64,000 nt of DNA from VAZQ01 sp963744275. GTDB taxonomy: Bacteria > Pseudomonadota > Alphaproteobacteria > Rhizobiales > Xanthobacteraceae. This document shows positions 8,124 through 17,113 of this stretch, piece after piece. The DNA lies in assembly GCA_963744275.1 (NCBI GenBank), contig CAVUSX010000021.1:744001-808000 (forward strand). The letters are read 5' to 3'. A program made the position numbers and the translations under genes. Numbering within the stretch: position 1 is the stretch's first letter; each line of letters begins with the position of its first letter. The notes under the pieces are model-generated. The model was not told the DNA's origin. It saw only the letters and a list, made by a program, of their open reading frames with translations, and did no database searches.

Positions 8124-9089
8124 CGGCCTACCGGGCGCCGCGCCGCTTCGACTTCCGCTGCCGAACCACCTACTGGAAAATCTCGTTGAACTGCTTCTTG
8201 ATCCGCGCGCCTTCGCGCGCGACGTAGTCGTCGTCGACCGCGATGATGTTCAGGCTCTTGAGATCGGGCGAGCCCGGCGGCGGCTTGATGTCGATGCGCG
8301 CCGAATAGCCGCCGTCGGCCGGGAACAGGCTCTGCACCTCGTCGCCGATCATGAATTGCGCGAACAGCTTGGCGGCCGCGGGATCGGGCGATCCCTTGAC
8401 CACCGCGGTCGGCGAGGGGATGACGAACACGCCGTCGGCGGGGTAAAGCGTCCTGATCGGATGGCCGGCCGCCTTGAGATCGGCGGCGTAGGAATTCGAG
8501 CGCGCCGACCGCGATCAGGCGCTCGCCGCGCTTGATGAGGTCGGAGACCTGCTGGTTGCCGCTCACGATCATGACGTCGTTCTGCCGCAGCTTCTCGTAG
8601 AAGCCCCAGCCGCGCAGCTTCGACATCATGCCGACCACCGAGACCTGCAGCGACGTGAAGGACGGATCCGCCATCGCCAGCATGCCCTTGTATTTGGGAG
8701 CGGTGAGATCGTCCCAGGTCTTGGGCTCATCGGCGGGCGCGACTTTGTCGCTGCGCAGATAGTGGGTCATCATGTTGAGACGCTGGCCGATGAAGGCGCC
8801 GTCCGCGGCTTTGGCGGCGTCCGGGATGCTCTCGAAGTTTTTCGGCCGGAACGGCACGAACAATCCCTTCTTGGCCATGGCGCGCGCCGCCGCCGGATCC
8901 GAATGGGTGAGCACGTCGACCGCGACCCGCCCGGCATTGATCTCCTGCTGAAAGCGGCTGAGGATTTGCGAGCCGCCGGAGCGGAACAGCTCGACCGTGA
9001 TGCCGGTCTCCATGCGGAACAGGTCGGCGATCCTCTGCGCCTCCTCGACCGGGGTCGAGGTGTACCAGACGACCTTGCCCTCGGCTTTC

Positions 9090-9962
9090 GACGTCTCCCC
9101 CACCCTTGTCGGCGATCTTCTGCGTGGCATGGGCTATAGCTTGCAGGCCAACAGCAAGACGCGCGAAGGAGACCAGCACATCGATCGCAACGCCCAATTT
9201 GAGTACATCAATAGGCAGGCGAAGGCGTTCTTGACTGCGAAGGAACCGATCATTTCGGTTGACACGAAAAAGAAGGAATTGGTGGGCAATTTCAAGAATA
9301 ACGGCCGCGAGTGGCGACCAAAAGGCACGCCCGAATTGGTCAAAGTTCATGATTTTATTGATCCCAAGCTGAGCCGCGCTGTTCCATACGGCGTGTATGA
9401 CATCACGAACAATGTCGGATGGGTCAGCGTGGGCACCGATCATGACACCGCCAGCTTTGCGGTCAGTGCGATCCACCGATGGTGGCGCACGATGGGAAAG
9501 AAACGTCATCCCAAAGCCAAACGGCTAATGATCAGCGCGGACGGCGGCGGCAGCAACGGATATCGTGTGCGTTTATGGAAAGTCGAACTGCAGTGGCTGG
9601 CCGACGAGCTCAAGCTCCCCATCACGGTCTGCCACCTGCCACCCGGAACCAGCAAATGGAACAAAATCGAGCATCGTCTCTTCTCGTTCATCACAATGAA
9701 CTGGCGAGGCAAGCCCTTGCGCAGCTATCGCACTATTGTCCAGATGATCGCAGCAACGACAACCGATGCTGGCCTCAAAGTTCGGGCCGAACTGGATGAA
9801 AGAAAGTATCCGAAGGGGCTCAAGGTATCCGACGATCAACTGGCCGCTGTCAACATCTCCCGCCACTCGTTCCACGGCGACTGGAACTACACCATCTCAC
9901 CACGCCAAAGAGCTGTCACTCGTCGTAAGACGAATTGACTTACTTATTAATGGACGCCCTTA
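9090..9962 (+). mobile_element. Truncated ISAzo13-family-like insertion sequence
   Basis: About 870 bp inserted in the binding-protein gene. The left edge is the 5' truncation of the transposase near 9090. The right edge is near 9962, where the interrupted gene's N-terminal coding resumes; the sequence read inward from it, GGGCGTCCATTAATAAGTA on the minus strand, may be the surviving terminal repeat. No matching repeat was seen at the left edge, so the left end of the element is missing. The junctions are placed by loss of homology and are accurate to roughly ten bases. Confidence 0.75.
9093..9938 (+). pseudogene. ISAzo13-like DDE transposase, N-terminal part missing
   Basis: C-terminal two thirds of a DDE transposase resembling the ISAzo13 (Rhodopirellula-type) group. 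It starts mid-protein at 'VSPTLVGDLLRGMGYSLQAN', where relatives have the end of the helix-turn-helix region. The catalytic triad is visible: Asp in 'SVDTKKKELVG', Asp in 'SADGGGSNGYR', Glu in 'WNKIEHRLFSF'. It closes with 'FHGDWNYTI'. About 281 codons remain, against over 400 in full copies. Base composition is clearly lower in GC than the flanking genes, fitting a transferred element. With the DNA-binding region absent it should be unable to move itself. Confidence 0.85.
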
Positions 9963-10096
9963 GCGAGGTCGACGGCATCCTGCGCCCGCGCGGGGGCCAG
10001 CAGGCCGGCGAGCGCGAGGGCCGCGACGAGCGTGCGAGTGAGTGCGGGCATGGCGTGTCCTCCGCTTTTATTTGAGTGCCTTACCGGGGCTTTGTC

Positions 10097-11023
10097 TCAT
10101 CCGCGATACACCGGCTCGGGCTGCGTGAAGAAGCTCAGCAGCAGATGATATACCAGCGCGTAGTTCTTCTGCTGGAACGAGGCGTGGGCGATGCCCGGCA
10201 TAACGGCGAACTGCTTGTCTGGATTGGGCAGCTTCTCGAAGAACGCGATGAGATCGGCCATGCTGGCGATGCCGTCGTACTGGCCGCGCATGATGAGGGT
10301 CGGCACCGCGATCTTCAGGGGATCGATCACCGGCAGCCGCGCGCACATGTCCACATAGGTGCCGGTCGGCACCGAATCGTCGACCGCCAGGATCGCGTCC
10401 GCGAACGCTTCCACCACCGCCTTGTCGGCGGTGCCGGCATGGTCGCGCTCGAAGATCGAATGCACGAAGGCACGGTCGATCGGGCGGCGGTTCTTGGCCT
10501 GGAACTCGGGCAATCTCTTGCGCCGCTCGGCGAGCGTCGGCGAGCCGGCGCCGGTCCACACCATGGCATCGAGCGCCAGCCGCTTGACCATGTCGGGATG
10601 ACGCTCGGCGAACAGGGCCGCGCGCAGCGCGCCCGACGAGATCCCGTAGACCAGGAGCGGGCGCGGCCCGCGCAGCTTGGCGATATAGCCGGCGGCCGCG
10701 AAGCAATCGTCGGCGCCCTGCGCGATCGGGGCATTGTTGTCGCGGTCCTTGGTGGAGCGGCCATAGCCCTCCATGTCCACGCACCAGCAATCGAAGCCAC
10801 GCGCCGCGAACCAATCCATCACCGAGCTGTCGGGCCGTCCGGGCACGTGCAGGTCGAAAGTCGGCTGCGAAGCCATGGACGAGCCGTGCACGAACAGGAT
10901 GGTGCCGGCCGGGCCGGACGGATCGGGCGCATACTTCTCGAACAGGAACAGGCGGACATCGCCCTTCTGGGTCCAATGCTCCTCGCCGCGGATCGCGGAC
11001 GAGGGGGTAACGGGCTTGTTCAT
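10097..11023 (-). CDS. Alpha/beta hydrolase
   Basis: Alpha/beta-hydrolase-fold enzyme, 308 aa, probably cytoplasmic since no signal peptide is seen. The oxyanion-hole motif is 'LFVHGSSMAS'. 'CVDMEGYGRS' follows, and the nucleophile elbow is 'VYGISSGALR', with the second Ser of G-I-S-S-G as nucleophile. The acid is likely in 'IMRGQYDGIA', and the His in 'PGIAHASFQQ'. The start at 11023 (MNKPVTPSSAIRGEEHW) is preferred over a much longer open frame that crosses a palindromic repeat. The dead binding-protein gene lies 45 bp downstream on the same strand, so both probably formed one operon. The substrate, an ester or a C-C bond, cannot be fixed. Confidence 0.85.
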   Translation of the reverse strand: MNKPVTPSSAIRGEEHWTQKGDVRLFLFEKYAPDPSGPAGTILFVHGSSMASQPTFDLHVPGRPDSSVMDWFAARGFDCWCVDMEGYGRSTKDRDNNAPIAQGADDCFAAAGYIAKLRGPRPLLVYGISSGALRAALFAERHPDMVKRLALDAMVWTGAGSPTLAERRKRLPEFQAKNRRPIDRAFVHSIFERDHAGTADKAVVEAFADAILAVDDSVPTGTYVDMCARLPVIDPLKIAVPTLIMRGQYDGIASMADLIAFFEKLPNPDKQFAVMPGIAHASFQQKNYALVYHLLLSFFTQPEPVYRG

Positions 11024-11050
11024 GCGTCGTCTCCGAATTGTTGTCGGTCT

Positions 11051-11126
11051 TGTAGGATGGGTTGAGCGTTTGCGAAACCCATCAACGCCGGCCGATGGGT
11101 TTCGCAAGAGCTCAACCCATCCTACA
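11051..11126. repeat. Long intergenic palindrome, copy 1
   Basis: Two 33-nt arms with two mismatches surround a 10-nt loop. The outer ends are TGTAGGATGGGTTGAGC and its complement. A near-identical copy lies at 54017-54093. It sits between the divergently transcribed hydrolase and ModA-like genes, 28 bp upstream of the hydrolase start, so any hydrolase promoter must lie within or beyond it. Confidence 0.85.
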
Positions 11127-11230
11127 GCCGCGCTGATCGGCACACATAGAACATTTCGACGCGGCTGTTGCGCGGTGCGACTATCCGCTAAACTGTCCGC
11201 AATATCAAAATGTCGCACGGGAGGACCATC

Positions 11231-11989
11231 ATGCAATCCAGCGTCATCTTCGCCGCCATCGGTCTTTCCATGGGACCGTTGCTGCTGCCTGGCGCCGCCG
11301 GCGCGGTCGAGATCAAGGTTCTCTCCACCCAGGCGCCCGAGCAAGCCTATCGCGAATTGGCGCCCCAGTTCGAGAAGGCGTCCGGGCATACCGTCACCAC
11401 CATCTTCACCGGCACGCTCGACGTGCAGAAGCGGATCGCGGCCGGCGAAACCTACGACCTCATCATCATGGCGGGCCCGGCCATCGACGACTTCATCAAG
11501 TCGGGCAAGATCGTGCCGGGCAGCCGCGTCGACATCGCCAAATCGGGCGTGGGGGTGGCGGTGCGGGCCGGCGCCCCGAAACCGGACATCGGCACGACCG
11601 CAGCCGTGAAGACGGCGCTGCTGGCCGCCAAATCGATCGGCTATTCCACCGGCCCGAGCGGCGTCTACCTGACCGGTCTGTTCCAGCGCCTGGGGGTGGC
11701 GAATGCGATCAAGGGCAAGCTCAAGCAGACTCCGACCGGCGTGTTCGTCGGCAATCTGGTGGCGAGCGGCGAAGCCGAGATCGGCTTCCAGCAGGTGAGC
11801 GAGCTGGCGCATTTCCCCGGCGTCGATTTCGTCGGCCCGCTGCCGGCGGACATCCAGGAGACCACGGTATTCGCGAGCGGCATCCAGGTCGGGGCCAAGC
11901 AGGTGGACGCGGCCAATGCCTGGATCAAGTTCCTGACCGCACCGGCCGCCGCCGCGGTTTTCAAGAGCAAGGGCCTGGAGCCGGGCTGA
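11231..11989 (+). CDS. ModA-like extracytoplasmic solute-binding protein
   Basis: Periplasmic binding protein of the molybdate-type (ModA/PBP-like) fold, 252 aa. The start at 11231 has a strong ribosome site (GGGAGGA) seven bases upstream, better than the in-frame ATG 21 bp earlier. A signal peptide ends near 'LPGAAGA', followed by 'VEIKVLSTQAPEQAYRELAP', the opening pattern of ModA relatives. Later landmarks are 'YDLIIMAGPAIDDFI', 'SIGYSTGPSGVYLTG' and 'EAEIGFQQVSELAHFPGVD'. Stand-alone genes like this, without modBC, are common in Bradyrhizobium-type genomes and probably bind organic ions, not molybdate. There is no permease nearby. Confidence 0.8.
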   Translation: MQSSVIFAAIGLSMGPLLLPGAAGAVEIKVLSTQAPEQAYRELAPQFEKASGHTVTTIFTGTLDVQKRIAAGETYDLIIMAGPAIDDFIKSGKIVPGSRVDIAKSGVGVAVRAGAPKPDIGTTAAVKTALLAAKSIGYSTGPSGVYLTGLFQRLGVANAIKGKLKQTPTGVFVGNLVASGEAEIGFQQVSELAHFPGVDFVGPLPADIQETTVFASGIQVGAKQVDAANAWIKFLTAPAAAAVFKSKGLEPG

Positions 11990-12167
11990 GCGGCGCACCG
12001 CGCGCCCGCAGCTCAGCCTTTCCGGGTCGTCGAGAACTCGCTATCAATCGGTCTTCGGACCAGCCGACAACATCGGGCCGGCGTGCCAACGACTCGGAAC
12101 GGGAAGCTCGTGCCACCATGATTCACAGCGTGCCGGTTTCCCGAACGGCTGGATTTTCCGATCGCCG

Positions 12168-13622
12168 ATGAACATCGTCGACAACGTTCTCCATCAGTGC
12201 CGAAACCATGCCCCGGTCGTGGCGATGGGCGCGCCCGGAACCTCCTTGCCTGTGGTCAGCTACGGGCGGCTGGAGCGCTTCATACACAATGTGAGCCGGA
12301 AGGCGGTCGGCTGCGGTCTGTCGCGCGGACAGACCGTCGCGATCTTCGTGATGGATCCGGTGCTGCATGCGGCGCTGGTCCTGGGCTTGACGCGGCTGGG
12401 GGTCATTACGCTGTCGGGACGCAACCCGCGGCTGCCCCGGGAGCTCGATATCGCGGCGCTCATGACCGACACCGACTTTCCATACGAAGTCACCAAGATC
12501 ATCCGGGTCGATCAGGGCTGGCTCGCCGGCGAAGGCACCCCGCTGGCGGACCGACGGCTCTATCAGGGCAGCGACGACGACATTTGCCGCATCGTGCTCA
12601 CGTCGGGAACCACCGGCGACGCCAAGGCGGTGGCCCTCACCCATCGCATGATGGCGGCGCGGGTCGCGCGCCATGATACCGTTTTCGGCAACCTGCTGCC
12701 GCAATGCGCAAGGACGTATTGCGATATGGGCATGGCGACCTCGCTGGGGTTTCAGTTCCTCATCTACCTGCTGTGGCGCGGCGGCACGATCTTCTTTCCG
12801 GGCGCCACCCTCGAGCTCACGGTGCAGGCGTTCACGGCCTACGGGGTGCAGAACATGATCTCGGCCCCGGCCGGCCTGGCTCAGCTCCTGCAATTTTACC
12901 AAGTCCGCAAATCGCTCCAGTGCAATCTGGACATGATCCTTTCGGCCGGAAGCCTGCTGTCGAATGCGCTGTCGTTCCGGGTCCGCACCCGGCTATGCCC
13001 CAATGTAGTGTCGCTCTATGGATCGACCGAGGCCAGCATGATCGCAGTCGCGCCGACCCGCGCGTTCGCCCATCAGCCCGGCGCGGTCGGCTATGTGCTG
13101 CCGGACGTGTCGGTCGAGATCGCCGATGCGGCCGGCAATGCCCTGCCAGCCGGGGCCGAAGGCCTGGTGCGCATTCGCAGCCCCTACGGTCCCGGACGAT
13201 ATCTGGGCTCGCTATCCGACCAGACGGCTGCATTCGCGGACGGCTGGTTCTATCCGGGCGACATCGGGCGATTGACGCAGGATCGATTGCTGGTGATCAC
13301 GGGACGCGAAAAGGCCGTGATGAATCTCGGCGGCGACAAGGTGAAGCCGGAAATGGTGGAAGAGGTCATCGCATCGTTTGCCGGCATCGACCAGGCCGCC
13401 GTCTTCAGCGTCACCAACGCGCTCGGGATCGACGAGATGTGGTCGTTGATCACACCGATCGCGCAGCGGAACGAACAAGCCCTGCGGGCGCACTGCCAAG
13501 CCAAGCTTCCGGCAACCTTCGTGCCGGTGCGCTTCATCGCAGTGCAAGACCTGCCCCGCAATGCCATGGGCAAGGTGGAGCGGCAGCGCCTGCCGGATAT
13601 CGCCAAGGCCAGCCTACATTAG
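12168..13622 (+). CDS. AMP-forming acyl-CoA synthetase/ligase (ANL superfamily)
   Basis: Adenylate-forming enzyme of 484 aa that would activate a carboxylate with ATP. Core motifs are intact: the P-loop 'LTSGTTGDAKAVALTH' (A3), 'YGSTEA' (A5), 'GWFYPGDIGRL' (A7) and the C-terminal catalytic Lys in 'RNAMGKVERQRL' (A10). No carrier-protein domain is attached, so the product is probably an acyl-CoA or a free adenylate passed on. A related copy follows 34 bp downstream. The two share their openings (MNIVD...) and many blocks, so this is a tandem duplication. The acyl substrate cannot be inferred; the protein is slightly shorter than usual (500-560 aa). Confidence 0.85.
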   Translation: MNIVDNVLHQCRNHAPVVAMGAPGTSLPVVSYGRLERFIHNVSRKAVGCGLSRGQTVAIFVMDPVLHAALVLGLTRLGVITLSGRNPRLPRELDIAALMTDTDFPYEVTKIIRVDQGWLAGEGTPLADRRLYQGSDDDICRIVLTSGTTGDAKAVALTHRMMAARVARHDTVFGNLLPQCARTYCDMGMATSLGFQFLIYLLWRGGTIFFPGATLELTVQAFTAYGVQNMISAPAGLAQLLQFYQVRKSLQCNLDMILSAGSLLSNALSFRVRTRLCPNVVSLYGSTEASMIAVAPTRAFAHQPGAVGYVLPDVSVEIADAAGNALPAGAEGLVRIRSPYGPGRYLGSLSDQTAAFADGWFYPGDIGRLTQDRLLVITGREKAVMNLGGDKVKPEMVEEVIASFAGIDQAAVFSVTNALGIDEMWSLITPIAQRNEQALRAHCQAKLPATFVPVRFIAVQDLPRNAMGKVERQRLPDIAKASLH

Positions 13623-13656
13623 CGGGGCGGGCCCACATGTTCTCGAGGCAACCGGC

Positions 13657-14862
13657 ATGAACATCGTCGATCCCATCCTGTTCCAGGCAAAGATCAACCC
13701 GGACGGCGTAGCGATCTGCACCCCCGGAGCCGGGATGGAAGCCGTCAGTTACGGCAACCTCGCGCACATGATGAACAATGTCGGGCGCACCGCCCTCGCG
13801 CTCGGACTGACGCGCGGCAACGTCGTCGCGATCTCGATCAAGGACCAGATTCTCCACGCCGCCATCATGCTCGGGTTGACCCGATTGGGGATCATCACCG
13901 TCTCGCCGGCGGCGGCGATTTCAGCCGAGCTTGGGGTGCAGTTGCTCATCACCGACGGAGCCACCGCGTCTCCCCACGTGGCTCGCGTGATCGTGGCGGA
14001 CGCGGGTTGGACCATCGGGGGCGGCAAGCCGATCGCTCCGGAGGTCACGCAGCGGGTGGGCAAGGACGATGTTTGTCGGATTCTCCTTACCCCGGACGCC
14101 GGCAAGGGCGTGGCGTTGACCCACGACCTCGCGTGGCAAAGGAATGCGCGCTTCGCCTTCGTCAACGGCAACCGGCTGGCGGGATGCGCGGGCCTCTATT
14201 GCGATGTCGGGCTCGGCGAAGCTTCGGCGTTCGAATACTTGATCCATATGCTTTGCAAGGGCGGCACGCTCTATTTGCCGGGAGACCCGGAAAGCATTGT
14301 GCAGGCGTTCGACCTGTACAAGATGCAGGCCATGGTCGCGACCGCAGCCGGTCTCGCCCGCCATCTGGAGCTGCTCGAGGCCCAGAGCGTGTTCCAGTGC
14401 CGTTTCGAAGCGGTATTCTGTTGCGGTGGGCGGCTCGACCGCGCGCTCGCGGATCGCATCTGCGCGCGCATGTGCGCCAATGTCTTCTCCACCTACGGGC
14501 GGCTGGAGACCGGCGCGCTTGCGGCCGGATCCCTGCATGTCGTCGCCGACATTCCGGGCGCCGTCGGGTACCTGGCGCCCGATGTCGCCGCCGAGGCGGT
14601 CGATGCGGCCGGGCACCCGGTCCCGGCCGGACAGATAAGCGCGATCCGGTTCCGCGCTCCGCAAATGGTGGCGGAATATGTCGGGAACCCGCGCGAATCG
14701 GAAAGGGCGTTCCGCGCCGGCTGGTTCGAGTTCGACGGAGATCGGCCACCTCGGGGATGGCGGGATGTTGATCTTCGACGGGTGAAGACGCCGAAAAGGC
14801 CGATATTCCGTCATCATATCGAGACATCGAGCCGGCCCGGGCGCACGCCAAGCGCATGGTGA
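13657..14862 (+). CDS. Degenerate tandem copy of the ANL ligase
   Basis: Second ANL-superfamily protein, 401 aa, clearly related to the gene just upstream ('VSYGNLAHMMNNVGRTALAL', 'ILHAAIMLGLTRLGIITV'). Catalytic motifs are gone: the P-loop region reads 'ILLTPDAGKGVALTHD' in place of S-G-T-T-G, and A5 reads 'YGRLETGA' in place of YGSTEA. The mobile C-terminal domain with the catalytic Lys is missing. After 'AGWFEFDGD' the frame drifts; the neighbouring frame gives 'IGHLGDGGMLIFDG' then a stop, so a frameshift near 14745 also trims the end. It probably lacks ligase activity and may be decaying or serve as a non-catalytic partner. Confidence 0.7.
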   Translation: MNIVDPILFQAKINPDGVAICTPGAGMEAVSYGNLAHMMNNVGRTALALGLTRGNVVAISIKDQILHAAIMLGLTRLGIITVSPAAAISAELGVQLLITDGATASPHVARVIVADAGWTIGGGKPIAPEVTQRVGKDDVCRILLTPDAGKGVALTHDLAWQRNARFAFVNGNRLAGCAGLYCDVGLGEASAFEYLIHMLCKGGTLYLPGDPESIVQAFDLYKMQAMVATAAGLARHLELLEAQSVFQCRFEAVFCCGGRLDRALADRICARMCANVFSTYGRLETGALAAGSLHVVADIPGAVGYLAPDVAAEAVDAAGHPVPAGQISAIRFRAPQMVAEYVGNPRESERAFRAGWFEFDGDRPPRGWRDVDLRRVKTPKRPIFRHHIETSSRPGRTPSAW

Positions 14863-14998
14863 TCGCCCATGACAACAGGCATTTTTCTCCACCTATGTGA
14901 CTTTAAAACAACAGCTTTTTCCAACGAGGCGGGCTAGTGTCCGGTTCTGTGAGACGGCCGAAACCGGGCGCCTCGCGCCATTCGGGGGAGACAGCTTG

Positions 14999-15733
14999 AT
15001 GAACGCCAGGATCTATTTGCTCGCCACCGCGTCCTCGCTCGCCATGATGGGCGCGGCAGCCGCCGCCGACATGGCCGTCAAGGCGCCCGCGATGCCTGTG
15101 CCGGTGGCCAACTGGACCGGCTTCTACATCGGTATCGATGCGGGTGGCGCGCGGCATAATTTCTCGCTCACCGAGAACGACGAAGGCGGCGCCGTGAGCA
15201 ACAGCGCCAGCGGCTTCGTCGGCGGCGGGCATATTGGTTACAACTGGCAGTCCAAGTATTGGCTGTTCGGCCTCGAGGCCGACGGCATGTGGACCAGCCT
15301 CAACCGCACGTTCACCTCTGGAGATGTCGGTCTCATCCCCAGTTCCGCAACGCAGTCGGGCGTCACCTGGATCGCCACCGGTCGCGCGCGCGAGGGTATC
15401 GCGCTCGACGACACGCTGCTCTACCTCACCGGCGGCGTGGCATTGGCCGGCGTGAACAACGGTTGGGGTGATGGTTACAATGGACTGCCGCACGGTGTTT
15501 GCTGCAACATCCAGACCAGCGAGACCCGGGTCGGGTGGGTGGCGGGTGTCGGCGCCGAGCACATGTTCACCCAAAGTTTGTCGATCAGGAGCGAGATCCT
15601 CTATTACGACTTGGGTCACAGTGACTCGACATCCGTTGTCCCCAGCATCTTTGGCGGCGCGCCCACCGTGTTTCGCATGAACTCCACCGACGAAGTCATC
15701 GCCAGCCGGGTGGGCTTGAGCCTGAAGTGGTGA
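14999..15733 (+). CDS. Omp31-like outer-membrane beta-barrel protein
   Basis: Outer-membrane protein of 244 aa with the Omp31/Omp25-type pattern of rhizobia and Brucella. A signal peptide ends near 'GAAAAAD', then 'MAVKAPAMPVPVANWTGFYI', with the typical W-T-G-F-Y-I/V-G opening of the first strand. Alternating aromatic strands follow ('HIGYNWQSKYWLFGLEADGM', 'WIATGRAREGIALDDTLLYL'), and the C terminus ends in 'SRVGLSLKW', with the terminal aromatic residue used for barrel assembly. The start at 14999 is set by the signal peptide. A strong terminator follows. Likely role: structural barrel or small porin. Confidence 0.88.
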   Translation: MNARIYLLATASSLAMMGAAAAADMAVKAPAMPVPVANWTGFYIGIDAGGARHNFSLTENDEGGAVSNSASGFVGGGHIGYNWQSKYWLFGLEADGMWTSLNRTFTSGDVGLIPSSATQSGVTWIATGRAREGIALDDTLLYLTGGVALAGVNNGWGDGYNGLPHGVCCNIQTSETRVGWVAGVGAEHMFTQSLSIRSEILYYDLGHSDSTSVVPSIFGGAPTVFRMNSTDEVIASRVGLSLKW

Positions 15734-15770
15734 CACCGACCTGACGGAGCGAGCGTTTTGCGATGCCGAA

Positions 15771-15797
15771 GGCCCGGAACATGGTTCCGGGCCTTTT
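15771..15797 (+). terminator. Rho-independent terminator after the Omp31-like gene
   Basis: Perfect 10-bp stem GGCCCGGAAC / GTTCCGGGCC with a 3-nt loop, followed by TTTT, 38 bp past the barrel gene's stop. The convergent propeller gene ends 29 bp further on, so the hairpin may serve both. Confidence 0.85.
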
Positions 15798-15825
15798 GCA
15801 TTTGCCTTAAATCAAAGCGCCGCAA

Positions 15826-16884
15826 TCAGGGCCCATAAACCAGCACCCGGAAATTCCCGGGCTTCGCCCGCGGCAGCGGATGCGGCTGCTTTTCGGTGGG
15901 CGGGCCGGGCGGATCGAAATCCGATGTGCTCAGGAAAAGATTGTGGGTCTTGGGATCGAGCTGCATCGTCTTGGCCCCGTACTCGCGTCTTGACCGTCTG
16001 GACCTCGCTCAGCTTGTCGGGCGAGTCCTCGTGGAAGATGTGGATCATGCCTTCGCGGGTCGAGACGAACAAAGAGGCCGTGTCGCGGGCTCGAACGCGT
16101 TGGCGTCCACCCCTACGCTGATCGGGAATGATTGAATGACCTTGCCGCTGTCCGCATCCATCATGACCGTGAACTGAGGATTGCGGCCGGACGAGAACAG
16201 CCGCCGGTTCTTGGTGTCGATCGCCAGCGCGACGGACTGTCCCTCCGGGGCGGTCGGCCAGCGCGCCTTGACGGTGAGGCTGCGGGTATCGATGGCCACG
16301 ACCTCGCTCTTCTCCTCGTTGTTGTCGTAAAGCATGCCTTGCCCATCGACGGCGGGGAACTCGACGGCGCCGCCCAGGTCGATATTCTTCACCACGGCCT
16401 CTTTCACCGGATCGATGACGGTGGCGTTGTGGCTGTCGCCATTGAAGGTGAAGATGTATTTGGACGCCGGATCGTAGATCAGGGCGTCGGTATCGGGCTG
16501 GTTCGTCTTCACCTCGCCGGTGACCTTCAGGCTGGCGAGATCGAAAACGAACACCGCCTGAGCGTCGCCATCGGTGATGTATCCCTTGCCGAGCTCCTTG
16601 ATCACGACGACGCCGTGGCAGCGTTTCAATCCACCGATCCTGCCGACCAGCGAATAGTCATCGGCATTGAGCACATCCACTTCCGTGCCGTGCGAGACAT
16701 AGACGCGGCGAGCATCGGCATCCACGGTGATGTAGTCGAAATATTCGCTGCCGCCCGGCGCGGCCGGCAAGGCGATGGTCTTGATGAGGTGGTAGTTGAC
16801 CGTTTGCGCATGCGCCGACGCGCAGGCACCGAGCAGGAAAAGCGACACCCCGGCCGCAAAACGCTTGGGGCTTGAATACCGCAT
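15826..16884 (-). pseudogene. Secreted YncE-like beta-propeller protein, two frameshifts
   Basis: Exported beta-propeller protein of the YncE/YVTN family, about 350 aa when frames are joined. It starts MRYSSPKRFAAGVSLFLLG with a signal peptide ending near 'ASAHAQ'. Repeating blade motifs follow ('YITVDADARRVYVSHGTEVD', 'LIYDPASKYIFTFNGDS', 'LAIDTKNRRLFSSGRN'). The frame is lost near 16075 after 'VDANAFEPAT'; the next segment reads 'LFVSTREGMIHIFHEDSPDK', and a second shift near 15985 is needed to reach 'KTMQLDPKTHNLFLSTSDFD' and the end 'NFRVLVYGP'. Every blade is otherwise well preserved, which argues for sequence errors as much as for true decay. Function: probably ligand or protein binding in the periplasm. 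Confidence 0.75.
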
Positions 16885-17113
16885 GAACTCCTCCCTTGGC
16901 GATGTTGATCGGGCCGCAAGACCCCGCAGGCGCAGCGGTTACGGCCCGGCGAGTTGCCGCGCAATCGTAGCCCACGACACGCCCAATGGGTATTCTCGAC
17001 GCGGTCGGTTTTTCGCTATGGAATATCAGGGCGTTTACGCCCGTCGGAGCTCATCATCGGGGCGGCCGAAAGCCCGTTGGCGGGCCGCGCCCGGCGGCGA
17101 CATTCAATCCGCC

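Larger units (their letters stand above)
8170..10051 (-). pseudogene. ABC transporter substrate-binding protein split by an IS remnant
   Basis: Periplasmic binding protein of the iron/spermidine-type ABC family, in pieces. The start lies at 10051: MPALTRTLVAALALAG with a signal peptide cut after 'APARA', then 'QDAVDLA', where the homology breaks at about 9962. It resumes near 9090 as 'KAEGKVVWYTSTPVEEAQRI' and runs through 'ERLIAVGAL' to about 8496. One extra base then shifts the frame, and the rest ('SYAADLKAAGHPIRTLYPAD', later 'SPTAVVKGSPDPAAAKLFAQ') reads to the stop at 8170-8172. The ~870-bp interruption is a transposase fragment on the opposite strand. The gene is therefore almost certainly dead. 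It follows the alpha/beta hydrolase gene on the same strand. Confidence 0.85.
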
